Assembly (NCBI GenBank): GCA_000226015.1 | Contig: JH153107.1 | Location: 116,849-177,607, forward strand | Length of the DNA stretch: 60,759 nucleotides | DNA from: Mnemiopsis leidyi | Lineage: Eukaryota > Ctenophora > Tentaculata > Lobata > Bolinopsidae | Direction: 5' to 3' | In this document: positions 48,201-60,759 of the stretch, piece after piece | Layout of the letters: each line of letters starts with the position of its first letter | Position numbering within the stretch: the first letter of the stretch is position 1 | The notes under the pieces: generated by a model | Seen by the model: only the letters and a program-made list of their open reading frames with translations | Told to the model about the DNA's origin: nothing | Databases searched by the model: none | Program-made: the position numbers and the translations under genes

Positions 48201-51200
48201 AGTCAAAGAAGCTAGCTATTTAGCAACAGGGGGTGTCATAAGTATTTTTGATGAATTTTTTCTTGGTACTCAATGCGGAAGAACTGCAATAGGGCTTTTT
48301 TTTGAAAATATGAGATGCACGAGCAAGGACTATTAGTGAAAACTATTAAGTTTTTGATGCACGGCTTTGACGAAAACCTAATTACTTTTTTGAGAAATGC
48401 TGCTATCCTAGGATACATTTTATTTGCTTCAGCTATTTGGGCATATTTTGAAGCATCCCAATGTTCCCATTGAAGAGCTTCCATTTTTCTAAAACTTGTT
48501 TCCCCTCAAAAAGTTGATCATTTGTTGGGCTTTTTAGTAAGATTTTATTTCGGAACAAGCCTGTCACACTCTCCGTCCTCCTCTTTAAAGCTGCTAGATT
48601 TCTCTCCTTGTACTCGGACCTCGCTAACACTTAACGTAACAGCTCGTCCGGACGAAAGTTACCTACACTTACAGTACTGTTGAGTGGGCTGCCCAGAAAA
48701 CATTGTAACGTGTTTTATTTCCCGCTGTTCGCTAATGAGGCTCGAGAAAGACAAGGCAATTAACTGGTATCACCTACTTATAACTGCTGGCAGGTTTAAA
48801 GGTAGAGGTGTAAAGTGTGAACATGATAGAGTGTTTGTGTGAGTGCCTGTGTATGTGTGAGTGTCGTGGAGGGAAGGTTCTGAAGCTGCTTCATGGCTGG
48901 CTGGCGGTGATAATTTTATGCAAATTCACGCCTGCAGGTTCTACTTTATATCACAGGGCGAGCTGTTGTTATCGGGAGGCCGGTGTTAACGGGCGCTAAA
49001 AAGTGCGATATACCAGATTGGAGACTGATAAGACAGACACACTCTCTCCACCATCACTCTCTCTCTCTCGGTCACTGTTAGTGTTCTTGAACCGTCCTCG
49101 CTTCCCGTTTCTGTTTTTTCGTGCTGCCGTTTTCTAAACGCATATTTGAATATATTTTGAGGGAGGTGGAGTACGGTAGCTGCTTTCAGCAGGCTGTCTC
49201 TCAGCACCACGGCACACTGAGCCAGCTCCCCTTATCAGGATCAGCTGAAGATTGCAGGGAATCATTACAAGCTCGGTAGGAGAGGTGAGGACGTTAACCG
49301 GAGGTCGGACCCAGCAGCTCGGCTCGTGCCGGGATGTGTGGGATCCACTGGAGAAGTGAGCATGATCCCCCGTCCAGGATCTGACGCAAAGCTCGGTTAG
49401 AGTCACGTGACACGGAGACCGGGTCACGTGTTTCAGCTGCACATGGTAGAGTGCATTAGTGGAAAAATAATACCTGTCAGCGGGTACTGGCCGTCAACGC
49501 GCTGTCTCCCAACCTGTTTACTCCTTAAATCTACTTAATTGAGTAAAACAAAACCGAATGAAAAATCCCGGGATCCGCGTGGGCCGGAACGGCTCGGCAG
49601 CTGACAGGGCAGACCGGCCTACAATTAGATGTGAGTGGCAGCAGAGTTAGAGAGTGATGGGAGGTGGACTATGCTCCTCAAATTATAGAGCCCAGCTTAC
49701 GGCCGGTCCGTGTGGTCCGGGAACCGTGCTCTCTCGCAGCTAAAAATAGCAGCAGGCCTTAGGTATTCGCTTAGATAAAGTAATTAAACGTAATTCTCTG
49801 TCTCTCCAGCCTCCTTAAACAATGCTTACTGTAAATTATCTTGATTTGCTGTAGCCAGAATCAAATTATCCTCGCATCTGATGTATCTCCCCGGGAGAGC
49901 GAGCACATGTCATGACCGAACGACCGTGTGATGACTGGGAGGACACCCGGGTCTTTCATCCAGTTTCTCGAACCCATTAGCAGCTTTACTGTTCGAAGTA
50001 GCACCGTGGTCGAAACAGGGTATCGAAATACACATGGGGAGTGACAATCGACTGAGGAACTTTGTTAAAGTTGGGACTTTTGGCAAAGGAAAAAGTGTGT
50101 ATGCACCAGCCGAAACTCAAATCTTGAATCTTGGTCTCAAAAATAAAAAGAGGGTCCTTTGGTATTGCTTTTTTTTAAAGTCGATTGAAGTTGCTTTTGC
50201 CAGAGGTGATGATGACAGTGATCGTGTACGAAGTGGTTCTATTTACTTTTGATATGAAGATAAAAGTGGACCGACTTTGTTTAAATGTTTGTATGGTCGT
50301 CTAAGGTTAGGGTACTAGATTGTCTGCCACTTCAATTATAATTGATCAGAGATAGTTCAATAGTTTTCCAGGTTTGAAATTACAGATGAAAAGGATGAAA
50401 AATACATTTCACAACTTGATTAACAAATACTGATTAAAAAGAAAACTGACAACAAAAACTAACCTTCCTGCTTTGGTGACAATCATTTCAGTTCCGATGA
50501 TGTGAAACTGGTCCCAAAGATCCTTGGCATCCAGATGAAGAGACACATTAGACAAAAGTGGATGTGTGGGTATCTCCTGTTTTATCTCTGGAGTAGTGTT
50601 ACTGGCTTGTTGTTGTTGTTGTTGTTGCTGTTGTTGTTGCTGTTGTTGCTGATCTGTCGTTTGCTCGGGGGAGTAATACTCTTGATACTGTCGTGGGGTG
50701 CCTGGACCCGCACCTGCAAGGAAAGTGGTTTTAATTACTTGAAATTGACTTTTGGAGTTAAAAATATTTTTAACAGTAACATGTAAATATTGAATACTAC
50801 ATTACTAATTTGTTTTGTGTTGTTATAAAATTTTGAACGTCATTTACAACTTGTATTTAAATCAGTTTCACTCACCAATTGAACCACTCACTAAAATCAT
50901 CTTTAGTCAATACAAAGTAATAAAGCAAACGAAAAATTGAAACTTATAGGTTTGGATTTTTATCTCGAAAAGTGGGGACTTAGAACAAAAAAAGGACGAT
51001 TTTAGGAATTGTAACCCTTTTTATTTTAAAAACGACCGAAAACGTAGTTCACTTCACACAATATTTAAGAAAAAACATTCAAGTATCTAAATATGTGTGC
51101 CAGAAAGGAAACAGGTAAAAGTTCAGTAACACGTGAGAGTGTCTAGCTGAAGCAGGCACTAGACGCTGCCATTATTGACACCCTGCCGTTGTAAGATCGC

Positions 51201-51437
51201 CCACAAACCGTTTATCAAACTGACCGTCTAAAGGTCTCGCAGGGCAGGCCGATTGGCAGATCATTAAAACGAAGGCACGCTCTACTCACATGTTTCAAAG
51301 GCGGCGGGCTGCGTGGTGTAGCCGTTGAACTCGTCGCTGTTGACGAGGGACTCGACGGAGAAAGCGTTGGCTCGTGTGCTTAACCTACTGGGATCGTAAG
51401 CCTCCATTGAAGCGTTGAGTAGGGCTACCATGGACAT
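39217..51437 (-). CDS. T-box transcription factor, Tbx1/15/20-like group, 9 exons
   Basis: Exons from 5' to 3': 51290-51437, 50464-50713, 47719-47835, 43326-43482, 42731-42954, 41874-41995, 41520-41623, 41158-41247 and 39217-39354. They total 1350 bases, or 449 residues, and end in TGA with continuous phases. The nuclear DNA-binding T-box covers about residues 108-297: [111 protein letters not shown] and NPFAKGFRD. An N-terminal [11 protein letters not shown] (22-32) is an eh1-like Groucho-binding motif as in Tbx15/18/22 and Tbx20. Poly-Gln lies at about 66-80. The C-terminal tail is Pro/Ser/Tyr-rich and may be a transactivation or repression region. T-box residues mix features of several subfamilies, so exact orthology is open. 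An acceptor at 51455 (CCCCTCTAG) implies an upstream non-coding exon. Introns are up to 4.2 kb. Confidence 0.93.
41362..41372. other. Assembly gap (11 N) in a T-box intron
   Basis: Eleven N between the exons at 41158-41247 and 41520-41623. It does not touch coding sequence. Confidence 0.99.
43483..47718. other. T-box intron 3, about 4.2 kb
   Basis: No nested gene can be supported. A degenerate 20-25-base motif (GTTACAGGACTTTTAC-like) recurs at 46760-46890. Otherwise it is AT-rich with short spurious ORFs. Introns this long inside developmental regulators often hold enhancers, but none can be identified by eye. Confidence 0.45.
47836..50463. other. T-box intron 2, about 2.6 kb
   Basis: No gene is supported. 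Minus-strand frames at 48236-48484 and 48433-48630 overlap in different registers and show no known domain; they could be repeat remnants. The 48850-49700 part is more GC-rich. Confidence 0.4.
50604..50650 (-). repeat. CAA/CAG repeat coding poly-glutamine in the T-box exon 2
   Basis: About 15 consecutive Gln codons of mixed CAA/CAG type sit between the eh1-like motif and the T-box. Such tracts vary in length between alleles and species. Confidence 0.9.
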
Positions 51438-51455
51438 CCAGCAAAACTGCTCTTT

Positions 51456-54400
51456 CTAGAGGGGAAAAGTGTTGGTAGAACTAGTGAAATAAGGTTAATT
51501 TTAGATGATAGATTTTGTACTCATGTTTTTGGAAGGTTTGTTTGATTTCAGGCAAGAGAGGCTTTTCAGAAGATGAACTCGTGCTTTTTTGTACATAACA
51601 AAATAAGGAAAAGAAGAATACTATAACAAACAGTGCTGTCAATTATTAATTTTTGAAGCAAAATTGTCAACAATTCTTAATTTGGAGATATCCCAACCAA
51701 TTTTCAAATTCAGTATTTTCACAAGTTAACAACTTTTCCGGTTTTGTATGCCCACGCCGTACCACACGCGATTCACGATTCAAATTTCACAGGAGAAGTG
51801 AGAGACCTTGCCATTTGGGATATGACGGGTGCTTCTGTCGAGACACCCCGCTAACAAGTTTAATAAGATTGCTAATTTAATAGGATTGCAAATGCTTTAA
51901 ACGATGACATGGTTTAAAGGGAGGCAGTTTGGCTGAGTATGAAAATGCTGTAATAGGGGGAAGGGGGCACCCTTATCGTCGCTGAAGCCCGGTCAGCATT
52001 CCAACCGGCTCCTCGAGTCTTGGGTTCAGGGGGAGAGAGAGCGGGGCATGATCACCAGTTCCATAAAGGATAGTAATTAATCTTCCTTAGACGATTGTAA
52101 GTTTAATTTTTCATTGTCTACGTTACGAATTACAGGGCCCCGGACAGATAAGGGTTATGAAAGTGGGAGCTGGGAGCAAGGAGAGGGGGCAGGAGGGAGG
52201 GAGAGAGGGAGGACACCGAATGGAGGTCGTTCTCACGGGCCTAAATCGTTCTCAGGGTCGTCCGAGTTGCTCGGTCAACCGGTCACAAGTTAATGTACTA
52301 AATTCAATGTACTGATAACGCTACATTGTTGCCAGGGCTACTGTTCTGATAACCTGCCCAGAGCCCTGAAGTACCCACAACACATCAGCTGAGCATGGAG
52401 ATGCCGTCATCTTGGCAGAGGTGCCGGCTGTATGATGATGATCCAACAAATTTGGAAACCTATGATAAAAGATTGAACAAATGGACCTGACGATGCTATG
52501 AAAGAATTCTGGGCAGCAGGTTTTTAATTGAATTTTCGGAATTTGTCGCGATGTTTGAGTATGGCGACTGGCAAGACCGGCAGAAAAAGAAACAATGCAA
52601 AGCCTATGCACAATTTCTATTTTCGTATAGCAGTCCCATGTAGACTGTACTGTACTTCAATTATTTCACACGTGTTTCAAAGAAGCCTGCAAGCTATCGA
52701 GATACTTGTTGAGCTAAAGCATTGATATGAGTTTTCACTGAAATACAATCTAATTTGACTTAAAAGTTCGGTGACACTATTCGAACAGCTTAACATAATT
52801 ATCACGGAATTATATCAGTTGCTTTCTAAATTTTGAGTATTGATTGAATGATTATAAAGTTAGGATTTTGCTCTGAAAAATTGTAGCAAGCGTAGGATTG
52901 TTCATTAGTAATCTATTGTTTGATATTTACCAACATATAGAAAACGCACTCAAAGTTATAACGCCTTACAGCTGTTTACTCGTTACTGGTTCCTTATTGA
53001 TTCTTACAAATTTTGAAGTTTCGAGCTGACAATTGCAAGCTTCTGGGCTGTTCACACTTCACAAGATCGTTAACAAGATTCTGATACAATTGAATTTTTA
53101 GAGCCTTATTTGCCATGGATAAGACATTTGGTTTTGTAAGTAATACTAATATAGCCCACAGGTCCAACAAAATAGCAGAGCTTTAGGCCTTATCTTTTAG
53201 CTTTCAACAAACCGCATTGCTAATCAACTTTTTGGGTGAATATGGTTTATCAATCATATTACTGAATTTGACGCTGCCGTCATCTTCACAAAGCAGATCT
53301 AACGTTTTAACGTAGAGCTAACAAGCATTCACGTGGTTATCAATAGTATCATTAAGTGTCATCACTGTAACTGCGTTGTTGTTTAAAAAGAATGTAACTA
53401 ATCGTTAATTAATGATTATGTAGCAATACTTAAGAATTAGAAGAGTAGAAAAGTAGTCTGTGGCATAGTCTATGTCACAAGTTCAGTCCAAATAGTTTTC
53501 AGTAATTACCATTAGTCGCCAGTAGTAACTTGCCGTTACCGTTGGCATTAGTTGCTGCAATATAGTTACTACTTGTCATAACTTAAAACCTTTTTTGCTT
53601 AACTTATAGCAGAGGATAAGAAAAATCATTGTTAGTGCAAAGATAAGTCTGCTGTGTTTTGGTGGGTGCACGTGTTTGCTACAACAACTCAAAATTCCAT
53701 GTTCGAAAATAAATTGATGATATCACTTCAAATACAAAATATTTCAACAAAGTTCTGCTGCTGACAACAACTGGAGTTTTCAGCAGGGACCTCAGGTACA
53801 AAGTAAGGTATCGGGACGACACATTCTCAAACCCCCAGGACGTCCCTACAGATCGAGACAAGCATCATACTAGAGCTGAGTTCATCATCTGACACAACAA
53901 CAGGGCAGGTCAAGTAGATTGTGGCGGGTATACAAGTACAATGTTGTTCGTACCCCTATACAAGTTATATCGACCAGCTTGGACAGAAACAGGAACCCAT
54001 AAACAGCAGCTCAAACCGATGTTAAACCTTCCAGATGGGGTGCAGTACACGCCGCCAAAGATACAAAGCACGAAACAACAACACGGCACTCGAAACGGCG
54101 ATGAAGCAAGCATGACAGCCGTCTACAAAAATTTGCGGCATGACAGAATTAGGAGTGTGAAACGCTCCCACACAACCGAACATACGCACCCACACACACA
54201 AACCCACACGCACACGGAGCGTACTGCGAGGATGTACAGAGTACTTGTCCTGCTTCTTGTATCAAATGTCACTCCATTTCAAGATTTAGCAAATTTCTCC
54301 CGTTCCCTCCGGAGATCTCTCGGAGGATCCCGCGAGCGTGGAGGAAATCGAAACCCGACAGATTTCTAAAATCTTCGACGCAATCGGAACCTGCTGTAAA

Positions 54401-56689
54401 AGGGTCCGCCCCCTGTGGGAGAGTACAGAAAACGTCAGACACAGCTCATGACACAAGAGCTTTTAAATCAGCTGTCTCTATAGTCAGGACATTTGGAATG
54501 CGAGGGTATGCGTGTAATGACCGGCCTCAGCCCGCATTTTCAGAGACGGATATGGCACCGACCGCTGGGAACTGTGAGCCAGATCACCGTGTAGTGTGTC
54601 GTGGTATTCGGGAAGCTGCCGGGAACAAAACGGACAACCGTTCCCGACCGGGAAACAGGGAGACAGTAACATCACCGAGGGAAGGTTCAGGCTTGGATCC
54701 TGACAATGGTGATGAGAGAGGAACGACTCGGGGACATTCGAGAAGAACCGCCGGTACTTCGGCTGAAAAGGTGATAGCTGCTGCTGTAACTGGGCATTTC
54801 GGGAAATGCAGCCTTAGTACGACAGATACACTAACTAGGAGCTTATTCTCATGGCAAGTCCACGTTTAACAGCTAATAACTACGCCTAATAACTCTGTAG
54901 TTCCAGCAACGTCGGCTGTGGGATGTCCGTGAAGCTGCAAATCTTACCGGGCGAAGAAAAGGTGTCAAGGGGCAAAGCCACCGACATGTAAAAGCAAGAG
55001 CTGTCGAGAAATCATGATTTAAAAACTAGAAATAGAAGTACTAAGTAGAACTATACAAAATTAGGGTCTTTCAAGTAGAGGAAACAACGGCAACATAACA
55101 AAACAACAGAATTTGGAAGTCTTCAATTCTGATAGTAAAAATGCAAAAAGCTAGAGCATCTCACTTCTGTTGTGATCTCGGCCAGGGCCATGAGAAGAAG
55201 TACATATTTTTATATTTCTCAGTACGTCATGTTTATACCAGGGTTAATTTCTGTCAGTTTTCTTAATAAAACCTCGTCAGGAAAACTTGAGCCCCATTAT
55301 CATTCCTGCCATATGATACGAGGAGTAACGACAGGTTTTAGATGACAATTCGAAAAGTAACGGTTCCCATCAAAAAAGGTGTCAAAGAAGTCGATCGGCA
55401 TGTGCTTAAGAGTCCAGCATAAAAAGCGTCAAGTACGCGTCGAACGTGCAAAATTGCCAAGAGCTGATGACCAGTGTCACTGTAAAATCAGCGGCGGGGA
55501 AAACCCCGTGACGGAGCGGGCCGCGTGGTGTGACGTCATGTCACGTGACTAAGTTCTAGTTGCTGCACCGCGAGCATTAGCAACATTAAAACCAAAGTGC
55601 AGAGATAGGAGCAGGTCGCGCCGGGAGCGGAGAAGGAGGAGAAAAGGGAGAAGCTGGAAAAGGAGCAGACGTATAAATATAAAGCGGAATATAAGGAGGC
55701 AGTACAAGTCGTGAAAAGTTAGAGCTGGGCAGGCCTAACGGACCATATCGAGCAGGGCGGGCGAGACCTTCACATTCGATATGTTTGACAGCTGACGATG
55801 CGAAACTGACTCAACAAATACCAACATTACCAACAGCTACTGAGTATTTATGAGATGATCTGGGTTGAAAGTGTGCGCTCTCTCTCTCTCTCCTTATCAG
55901 TGTACAACGATTTTAATCGCCCCCAAGTCGGGTCGTGTGTCACCCCTAGCTACCTCTAATGATCGGAACACGATAAAGATAAGAGCAGCACATTAAGGAC
56001 CACCACACGCCCCGAGGGAAGCGAACCGCACTTGTGAGAGAGCCCAACGTCTGTGGAGCACATGCGAGGAGTTCGGACTGACATGTATCTGTCAGAGCGC
56101 ATCTCCTTATCTCTGCCTTACGACATGTCAACTTCAACTTCAGAAACTGGAGGGGATTCCCAGTGGGTGTACAACTACTCACTACAAATACAATAGTCTC
56201 ACTCTCTCTCTCTCTCCCTCTCCCTCCCTCTCTTTCTCTCCCTCTCCTTTCTGCTGGTTGTATGTTGGACTAGAAAGTCCGGCAGTGTGCTCACGACCCC
56301 CTAACTTGACCTGAAGCCCGCACCAATCACACCAAGATAGTGGGTGCTGCATGTGTGTCATCTGACAGGAACTAAACTAAAATTTGTCAGATTGGCCAGC
56401 AGCAGCGGCAGCAGCAAGGTTTTAAAAGTGTGAGCTGAAGCCGGGGAAGTGGCTCGGTGTCTGGTTTAAGGGGGCCACAGAGCAGCGGCCAATATTGTGT
56501 CGGGCAACTATAATAGGTCACATAAAGATATGTACTGCCGCTGCTGCTGCATACACATATACCACTTTTATGCACTCTACCCCCTGAAAACCTACCTCCG
56601 ATTAACGAATTTTCACCTCCAGAGGAAAGTGTGAACCATTGTCACTAGAGGTGCTAGTGTAGAGGTGGTGATGTTAGTGTAGCCCTCGT
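51456..56689. other. 5' flank of the T-box gene, no coding gene supported
   Basis: It includes a GC-richer interval at 54300-54850 with an open frame (54498-54869) lacking any domain, a CpG-containing patch at 55480-55700 with a TGACGTCATGTCACGTGAC-like run, and CT-rich tracts near 55876-55892 and 56200-56250. This is plausible promoter or upstream-exon territory for the T-box gene, but no start site can be fixed. Confidence 0.45.
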
Positions 56690-56691
56690 AC

Positions 56692-57035
56692 CTAGCAACA
56701 CACACGGGTTGCTATAGCAACCCTAGTGGAACCTAGCAACACACACAGGTTGCTATATAGCAACCATAGTGGTACCTAGCAACACACACGGGTTGCTATA
56801 GCAACCCTAGTACTCTAGTGGAACCTAGCAACACACACAGGTTGCTATATAGCAATCATAGTGGTACCTAGCAACACACACGGGTTGCTATAGCAACCCT
56901 AGTACTCTAGTGGTACCTAGCAACACACACAGGTTGCTATATAGCAACCATAGTGGTACCTAGCAACACACACAGGTTGCTATATAGCAACCATAGTGGT
57001 ACCTAGCAACACATGGGTTGCTATATAGCAACTAT
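56692..57035. repeat. Tandem array of X-box-like palindromes
   Basis: About eight units of 40-60 bases, each carrying CCTAGCAACACACA(C/G)GG then GTTGCTATAGCAAC or GTTGCTATATAGCAAC and CCTAGTGG. The core GTTGCTATAGCAAC (first at 56708-56721) is a perfect palindrome close to the RFX X-box consensus (GTTGCC, short spacer, GGCAAC type). Degenerate TAGCAAC/GTTGCTA copies continue to about 57235. Confidence 0.88.
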
Positions 57036-57239
57036 TTTTCATTTAGCAACGGAGTTGAGTAGCAACAGCAAGTGTTGTGTTACTTTACAGCAAACAGGCG
57101 TTGCTACAGTATCTGCTGTGTTACTTAGCAACGGTTGTGTTACTCAGCAACTGTTGTGTTACCTAGCAACACACAAGCGTTGCTATACCAACGTCATTCA
57201 GTTGCTTTGGTAACTGATTACATATGTGTTCCTTAGCAA

Positions 57240-60200
57240 TGCACTTATAGAGCATACTGTACTGATGAATGAAAAGTAGTAAACTTTGACCCCCAGTCGG
57301 AATAAAGATGATTCTGGGACTTCTCTTACACATTTATCATACTGCAGTTTGCAATAATGAAGCTGACGAATGCCGGATGTCTATGTTGTGCCACAGATGA
57401 ACTAGGATATATGGTGAATAGAGAACGGTATTTTTGGAGAGAGGTCACAAATTGTACGTGTCAAGTCATAGCGTATTTATTGGCCGAACCTAACTTGTCA
57501 TTGGTCAATCACTGTCCCATATTTACAGTATTTAACAGGATTTAACAAAATTCGTCAATCTGAAGCACTAACTTTTCCTCATGACTATACATCAATGAAT
57601 AATTGAAATGAAACAGAATGTTATGTCAGCAAGAAAATGTTCATAGAAATAGAACTGTACAATAATCCGAAATAGAAACAAATGCTCATAGAAATAATTT
57701 CAAAATTCCCTGGTGTCAAGTCCCATGATACAAAAATTTGTGACCTTTCAAATACCCAAAAAATACCGTTCTCTTTTGCTGTCGTATTTAGTCAGACAGA
57801 TTTTTTCTTAAATACCAATAAAGCTGCCCACCTCGTTATGAAGATTTAAATGCCCTAACTGATCAATAAGTAATGAAGCTGCTTTATTGCTAGGCCATGG
57901 AACATAAGAATAGTTTACAGCCCTCACCAAACGACGGTTCCAATAGGCAAATGTCAAACTTTTAGCACAATTTTGTTCATTCTGGCGCTTTCTATAGCTG
58001 AAGTTTGACAGTTAGCAACTTTAAGACTTAAGAGCGACAATACTATTATCTTTAAATGTTGCTCTGACTTAAAGATGACAATATTCTGCTGTGCATTTCT
58101 GAGCATGTCGCCGTTGGCTTACCTTTGATAACTTTAAGTAGCAAAAGTCTTGCTCTGCTCTAAGGAATGTAGCTGTTGACTCTAAATATCCAGTTTGGTG
58201 AAAAATAGAATCAAGCGAAGTTACTGCTCGGGATACAATACCTACATGGGGAGCCCAGTGGAATTTAATTGTCACACAGATGTGCACTTCAGCGAAAACA
58301 TGGCCTGCACTTAGGCGGTACTATCGTTGATTTTCAAGGCTTCACCTAAAACGCCAAGGCTGTTCTACCTGATTTAACACGAGCAATGAGCAGCGGCCCT
58401 TCCAGCAGCTGTTTCAAGTTTCACCTTTAAGGCGGAGCTGCCGAATACCTACAAGTGCGCTCTGGAAAAGTGGCGTGAGTTTTTGGAAAATCCCACGGTT
58501 CTGGTGATCTAGCATCAAGCGAGGGGAGGTGTTGATGTAGGTAATTCTATGTGATCCAGCCAAAACCGGTCTGAATATAACTTTAGTAATCGGGGGGTTG
58601 AAGTTGTAAGTGATCTGAGTACGGATCTTAAAAATAGGTCAAGTTTAACTTGCCTTCGGGATAATCTTGTAAGGATTGATCTGACAAACTAAACCATGAG
58701 ATTTAAAATTGGAACGGATCTTTATGGTTGCATACCTTCAAGTTCAAAGGCGAAACTTAGAAAAGGATTAGGATGTTCTGACACCTCTGCTCAAGTGCAG
58801 CAACTGCAACACCCCGGTTTAAAAGCCACTCAAGCAATGAAAACCCAGACACCGGGTCCAAACTTTTCGGCACATCTTGTGCGCAGTTTCACGTGATAAC
58901 GATAGACTCCAGGGTGCAGTTGCAAGTTGTTATCAAAGACTTGATCTTATCTGCGGGGCACTCTGCACGACAGCCGGTAATCAGTTTCAGAGCTGTCGAC
59001 CGTAGTCGCACCCACTTACCATCAGATTATCCGTACATTAAACCGACGAAGGACTCGAGGGACAGCTGCTCCGTCGCGCGCGTGCCAGCTGCAGTCTTAT
59101 TATTAAACCTGATTTAACTGATTTACTTCGAATTATCCAAATCTCTGAACTCCCGATTATTTGTTAGGTTTGGTGCAAGCTCGTGAACTGAGACACAGGG
59201 TCATTAGGAAATAACGATCCTTCACACCTGCTGTTGGGGAAGCTAATACAAATTATACATCTTAAGATTAGCGTTGAAATAATCTACTGGCTAAATTAAA
59301 CTGACCCCGGTCGGAACTATTAACCTTACATTAACTCTCTGTATATGTCGTCAAGTTTTAACAAACACAAACATATATCCAGTGAGCTAGGTTCAGTCTA
59401 CTGATGCAGTAGTGAAGATCGACAGGGAGCGTTAAAAGTAAATTATCAGCCGGGGATAACGTAGAGAAGTGCAAACTGAAACAAAGAAAATAAGTCAGGT
59501 CTACGGGGAAGTGCGGACAAAAAGCATATCTAGAAGTCTTTATATTGCGGCACTTTAGTCACTCGTCTAAAATTATTTTGACAGAGTTAACAGCTTTGCA
59601 ATTAGACCACACACTGACGGCCCAGAAATCTCTCAAACTGCGTCTATTTTTCTCGCGTATTCTTGCAATACGGATAAAAGTTCGATACGAATTAAACGGT
59701 TTCCCTCTCAAGCAAGAAGCAGGATACTGGGTGTGATAACAGGCCTGAAAACACCAGTCAAAAGTGATGAGCTGATAAGGGTCAACATACTTTGTGCTCT
59801 ACTTTGTAAAGTAATTCAAAGCAATTGTCACCCGATGGAATGATGTCTTGTTTTGAACTCAGCATTTCTTCTAAATTTAATTATTTCTTGTCTGGTTGAA
59901 CAGAGTCTGGGCCCACGAACCTTAATTCAGACTTCCCCCTATTTGTACCCAATTAAACTGCAGCGTTTCTTAATCCGGTTAGAGCTACTAGGAAAATGTT
60001 CCTCTTAAGCCTGGCCGAGAGTCGAATTTCAGCGGCCAAATTGAAACTAATTGGTCAAAGTAGCACATGATGGGACCGGCTGATTGACCTTTAGGTCACA
60101 TAATTGATAAATGTCATGGTAAAATGTGTTGATCCCGGGGATGCTGACGTCATGATAGGGAGTGAAATTGAGTATCTGGTACAAGCGACTTCAAATGTAA

Positions 60201-60299
60201 CATCATTTAAAAATATCCAAAACTTGAAACGAAATGGCCTGGAATTGACTTTAAAGAAGCAAAATGTCAAAAGGTATACACTTCCATAAAAACAAACAC
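57240..60299. other. Intergenic, no gene seen
   Basis: AT-rich with short ORFs only (for example 58696-58896 and 58893-59117), none with recognisable motifs. No RNA gene was identified by eye. Confidence 0.45.

Positions 60300-60759
<460 letters not shown>

Noticed and set aside
53941..54869. ORFs of 142 and 123 codons upstream of the T-box gene
   Set aside because: Low-complexity His/Thr repeats in one and GC-driven openness in the other; no domain or splice evidence.

Overview
This is an intron-rich, AT-biased animal (non-vertebrate metazoan) genome window. It contains GT-AG introns, microsatellites, TIR and foldback repeats and two 11-base N gaps. The gene set includes a T-box factor, a class A GPCR, a DD3-3 family secreted protein, a small secreted beta-sandwich plus sushi-like protein, a mitochondrial-type acetate kinase and an ABHD1/3-type hydrolase. 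This suggests an early-branching or marine invertebrate, perhaps a cnidarian; the assignment is inference. I rebuilt exon structures by eye from splice signals, phase continuity and family similarity. Five of these models (T-box, acetate kinase, DD3-3, the small secreted protein and a 562-residue unknown) sum to multiples of three with consistent phases.

Layout. 0.2-0.8 kb: GC-ended TIR element. 1.9-3.0 kb (-): intronless GPCR, head-to-head with an ABHD1/3-like gene (+) whose exons lie at 3.4, 3.8, 9.9, 11.6, 11.9 and 12.1 kb. A 34-bp-arm hairpin sits in the shared 5' region. Three exons of another, unidentified gene lie inside the ABHD intron 2. 10.04-15.13 kb: a large inverted duplication (arms about 2.2-2.3 kb, spacer about 0.58 kb) carrying ABHD exons 4-6 on both strands. 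It is bounded on the right by a 932-bp mariner-type element. 16-20.4 kb: gene-poor, with a GACAGT-repeat ORF, an N gap and a 150-bp foldback.

20.4-23.9 kb (+): nine-exon gene for a 562-residue protein I do not recognise. 24.2-29.9 kb (-): DD3-3-like secreted protein, 13 exons, 672 residues. One of its splice donors lies in a 49-bp tandem duplication, and one intron holds a 0.7 kb AT microsatellite. 31.2-32.5 kb (-): small secreted protein, 3 exons, 231 residues. 33.3-37.5 kb (+): acetate kinase, 8 exons, 435 residues, with a mitochondrial-type leader. 39.2-51.4 kb (-): T-box factor, 9 exons, 449 residues, with an eh1-like motif and poly-Q. 51.4-60.8 kb: no convincing gene. This stretch holds an array of X-box-like palindromes at 56.7-57.0 kb, and a long CA repeat runs to the window end.

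The genes do not form an operon or an obvious pathway. The strongest observations are the intron-bearing, organelle-targeted acetate kinase; the inverted duplication, whose visible coding differences are all synonymous; the duplicated splice donor; and the X-box-like array upstream of the T-box gene.
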